DNA of 6,854 bases from NCBI GenBank assembly GCA_900551185.1, contig URVF01000081.1, forward strand, positions 1 through 6,854, given 5' to 3'. Below are positions 6,610 to 6,854 of this stretch, piece after piece; position 1 is the stretch's first letter; the number at the start of each line of letters is the position of its first letter. Position numbers and translations under genes: made by a program. The notes under the pieces were generated by a model. That model was not told where the DNA came from and did no database searches. It saw nothing but the letters and a program-made list of their open reading frames with translations. The stretch comes from an uncultured Collinsella sp. (GTDB lineage Bacteria; Actinomycetota; Coriobacteriia; Coriobacteriales; Coriobacteriaceae).

Positions 6610-6809
6610 ATGGCAAAGGCTGTAAAGACGCCAAAAACCAATGCGATGCGCGAGCTGGAAAGCGCCGGCATTTCCTATGTTCTACATACGTACGAAGACG
6701 ATGGTGATGAGTCGGTGGGCCTGGGGGTCGCGATTTCGGAGCAGCTTGGCGAGGAGCCCGGTCAAGGATTTAAGACTTTGGTCTGCGTGACGCCGTCCAA
6801 CGACTATGT
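6610..6809 (+). CDS. ybaK: YbaK/EbsC-type Cys-tRNA(Pro) deacylase, N-terminal part only
   Basis: These are the first 67 residues of a YbaK-family editing enzyme, usually about 155-160 residues. The family hydrolyses Cys-tRNA(Pro), a product of proline-tRNA ligase error, in the cytoplasm. Visible hallmarks are KTNAMRELESAGISYVLH (9-26), which opens the family fold, the GVAISEQLG helix (39-47), and FKTLV (54-58). K55 in FKTLV matches the conserved lysine needed for deacylation. The start is an ATG with AAAGGA 6 bases upstream. The gene is cut by adapter: from 6810 the frame reads CLLYTSDAADD, which is adapter translation and not protein. The truncation is technical, so this should not be called a pseudogene. 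Being downstream of a hairpin and its own promoter, it is probably a separate transcript from uvrA. Confidence 0.92.
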
Positions 6810-6854
6810 CTGTCTCTTATACACATCTGACGCTGCCGACGATCTTACGCGTGT
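6810..6854 (-). other. Illumina Nextera i5 adapter, reverse complement (library artefact)
   Basis: Not genomic. Bases 6810-6828 are the reverse complement of the Tn5 mosaic end, 6829-6842 the read-1 adapter, 6843-6850 the same i5 index (TCTTACGC) seen at the left end, and 6851-6854 the start of the P5 tail. The segment is the exact reverse complement of bases 7-51. Confidence 0.98.

Noticed and set aside
6605..6612. An ATG at 6605 as an alternative start for the YbaK-type gene
   Set aside because: It is out of frame with the conserved KTNAMR region and is too close to the Shine-Dalgarno; the ATG at 6610 has proper spacing and frame.
1..6854. A linear replicon or composite transposon bounded by 45-bp inverted repeats
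   Set aside because: The repeats are exactly Nextera adapter with an index sequence, no transposase or replication gene is present, and both terminal genes are cut mid-frame.

Overview
This is a 6,854-base assembled contig. Its genomic part runs from 52 to 6809 and looks like ordinary bacterial chromosome: high GC, clean Shine-Dalgarno sites, dense genes. Both ends are Illumina Nextera library adapter carrying the same i5 index, so the 45-base perfect terminal inverted repeat is a sequencing artefact, not biology. GC-rich codon use, an actinobacterial-looking UvrA and a many-helix LTA-synthase-like protein suggest a gut actinobacterium of the Coriobacteriia, such as Collinsella. That is an impression from the protein sequences, not a demonstrated placement.

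Left half, minus strand, in transcription order. First is an LTA-synthase-family membrane phosphotransferase of 717 residues (3404 to 1251). A 145-base gap follows, with hairpins, a candidate promoter and a GC-rich leader hairpin. Then comes a short Mrp/NBP35-type iron-sulfur carrier ATPase of 276 residues (1105 to 275). The start of a HI0933-family flavoprotein follows directly: its GTG touches the mrp stop codon, and the gene is cut by the adapter after about 74 residues.

Right half, plus strand. A complete uvrA of 959 residues (3598 to 6477) is read divergently from the LTA-synthase-like gene across a 193-base spacer. The spacer contains a LexA-like box with one mismatch, a good -10 element and a double Shine-Dalgarno. 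After a 10-bp-stem hairpin and a candidate promoter comes the first 67 codons of a YbaK-type Cys-tRNA(Pro) deacylase, cut by the right-hand adapter.

The genes do housekeeping work: envelope polymer synthesis, Fe-S cluster delivery, nucleotide excision repair and tRNA proofreading. I see no mobile element, CRISPR array, RNA gene or defence system, and no convincing new multi-gene system. The points most worth checking are the Mrp P-loop lysine replaced by proline, the SOS-type box before uvrA, and the adapter-derived ends, which would create false peptides in any automatic annotation.
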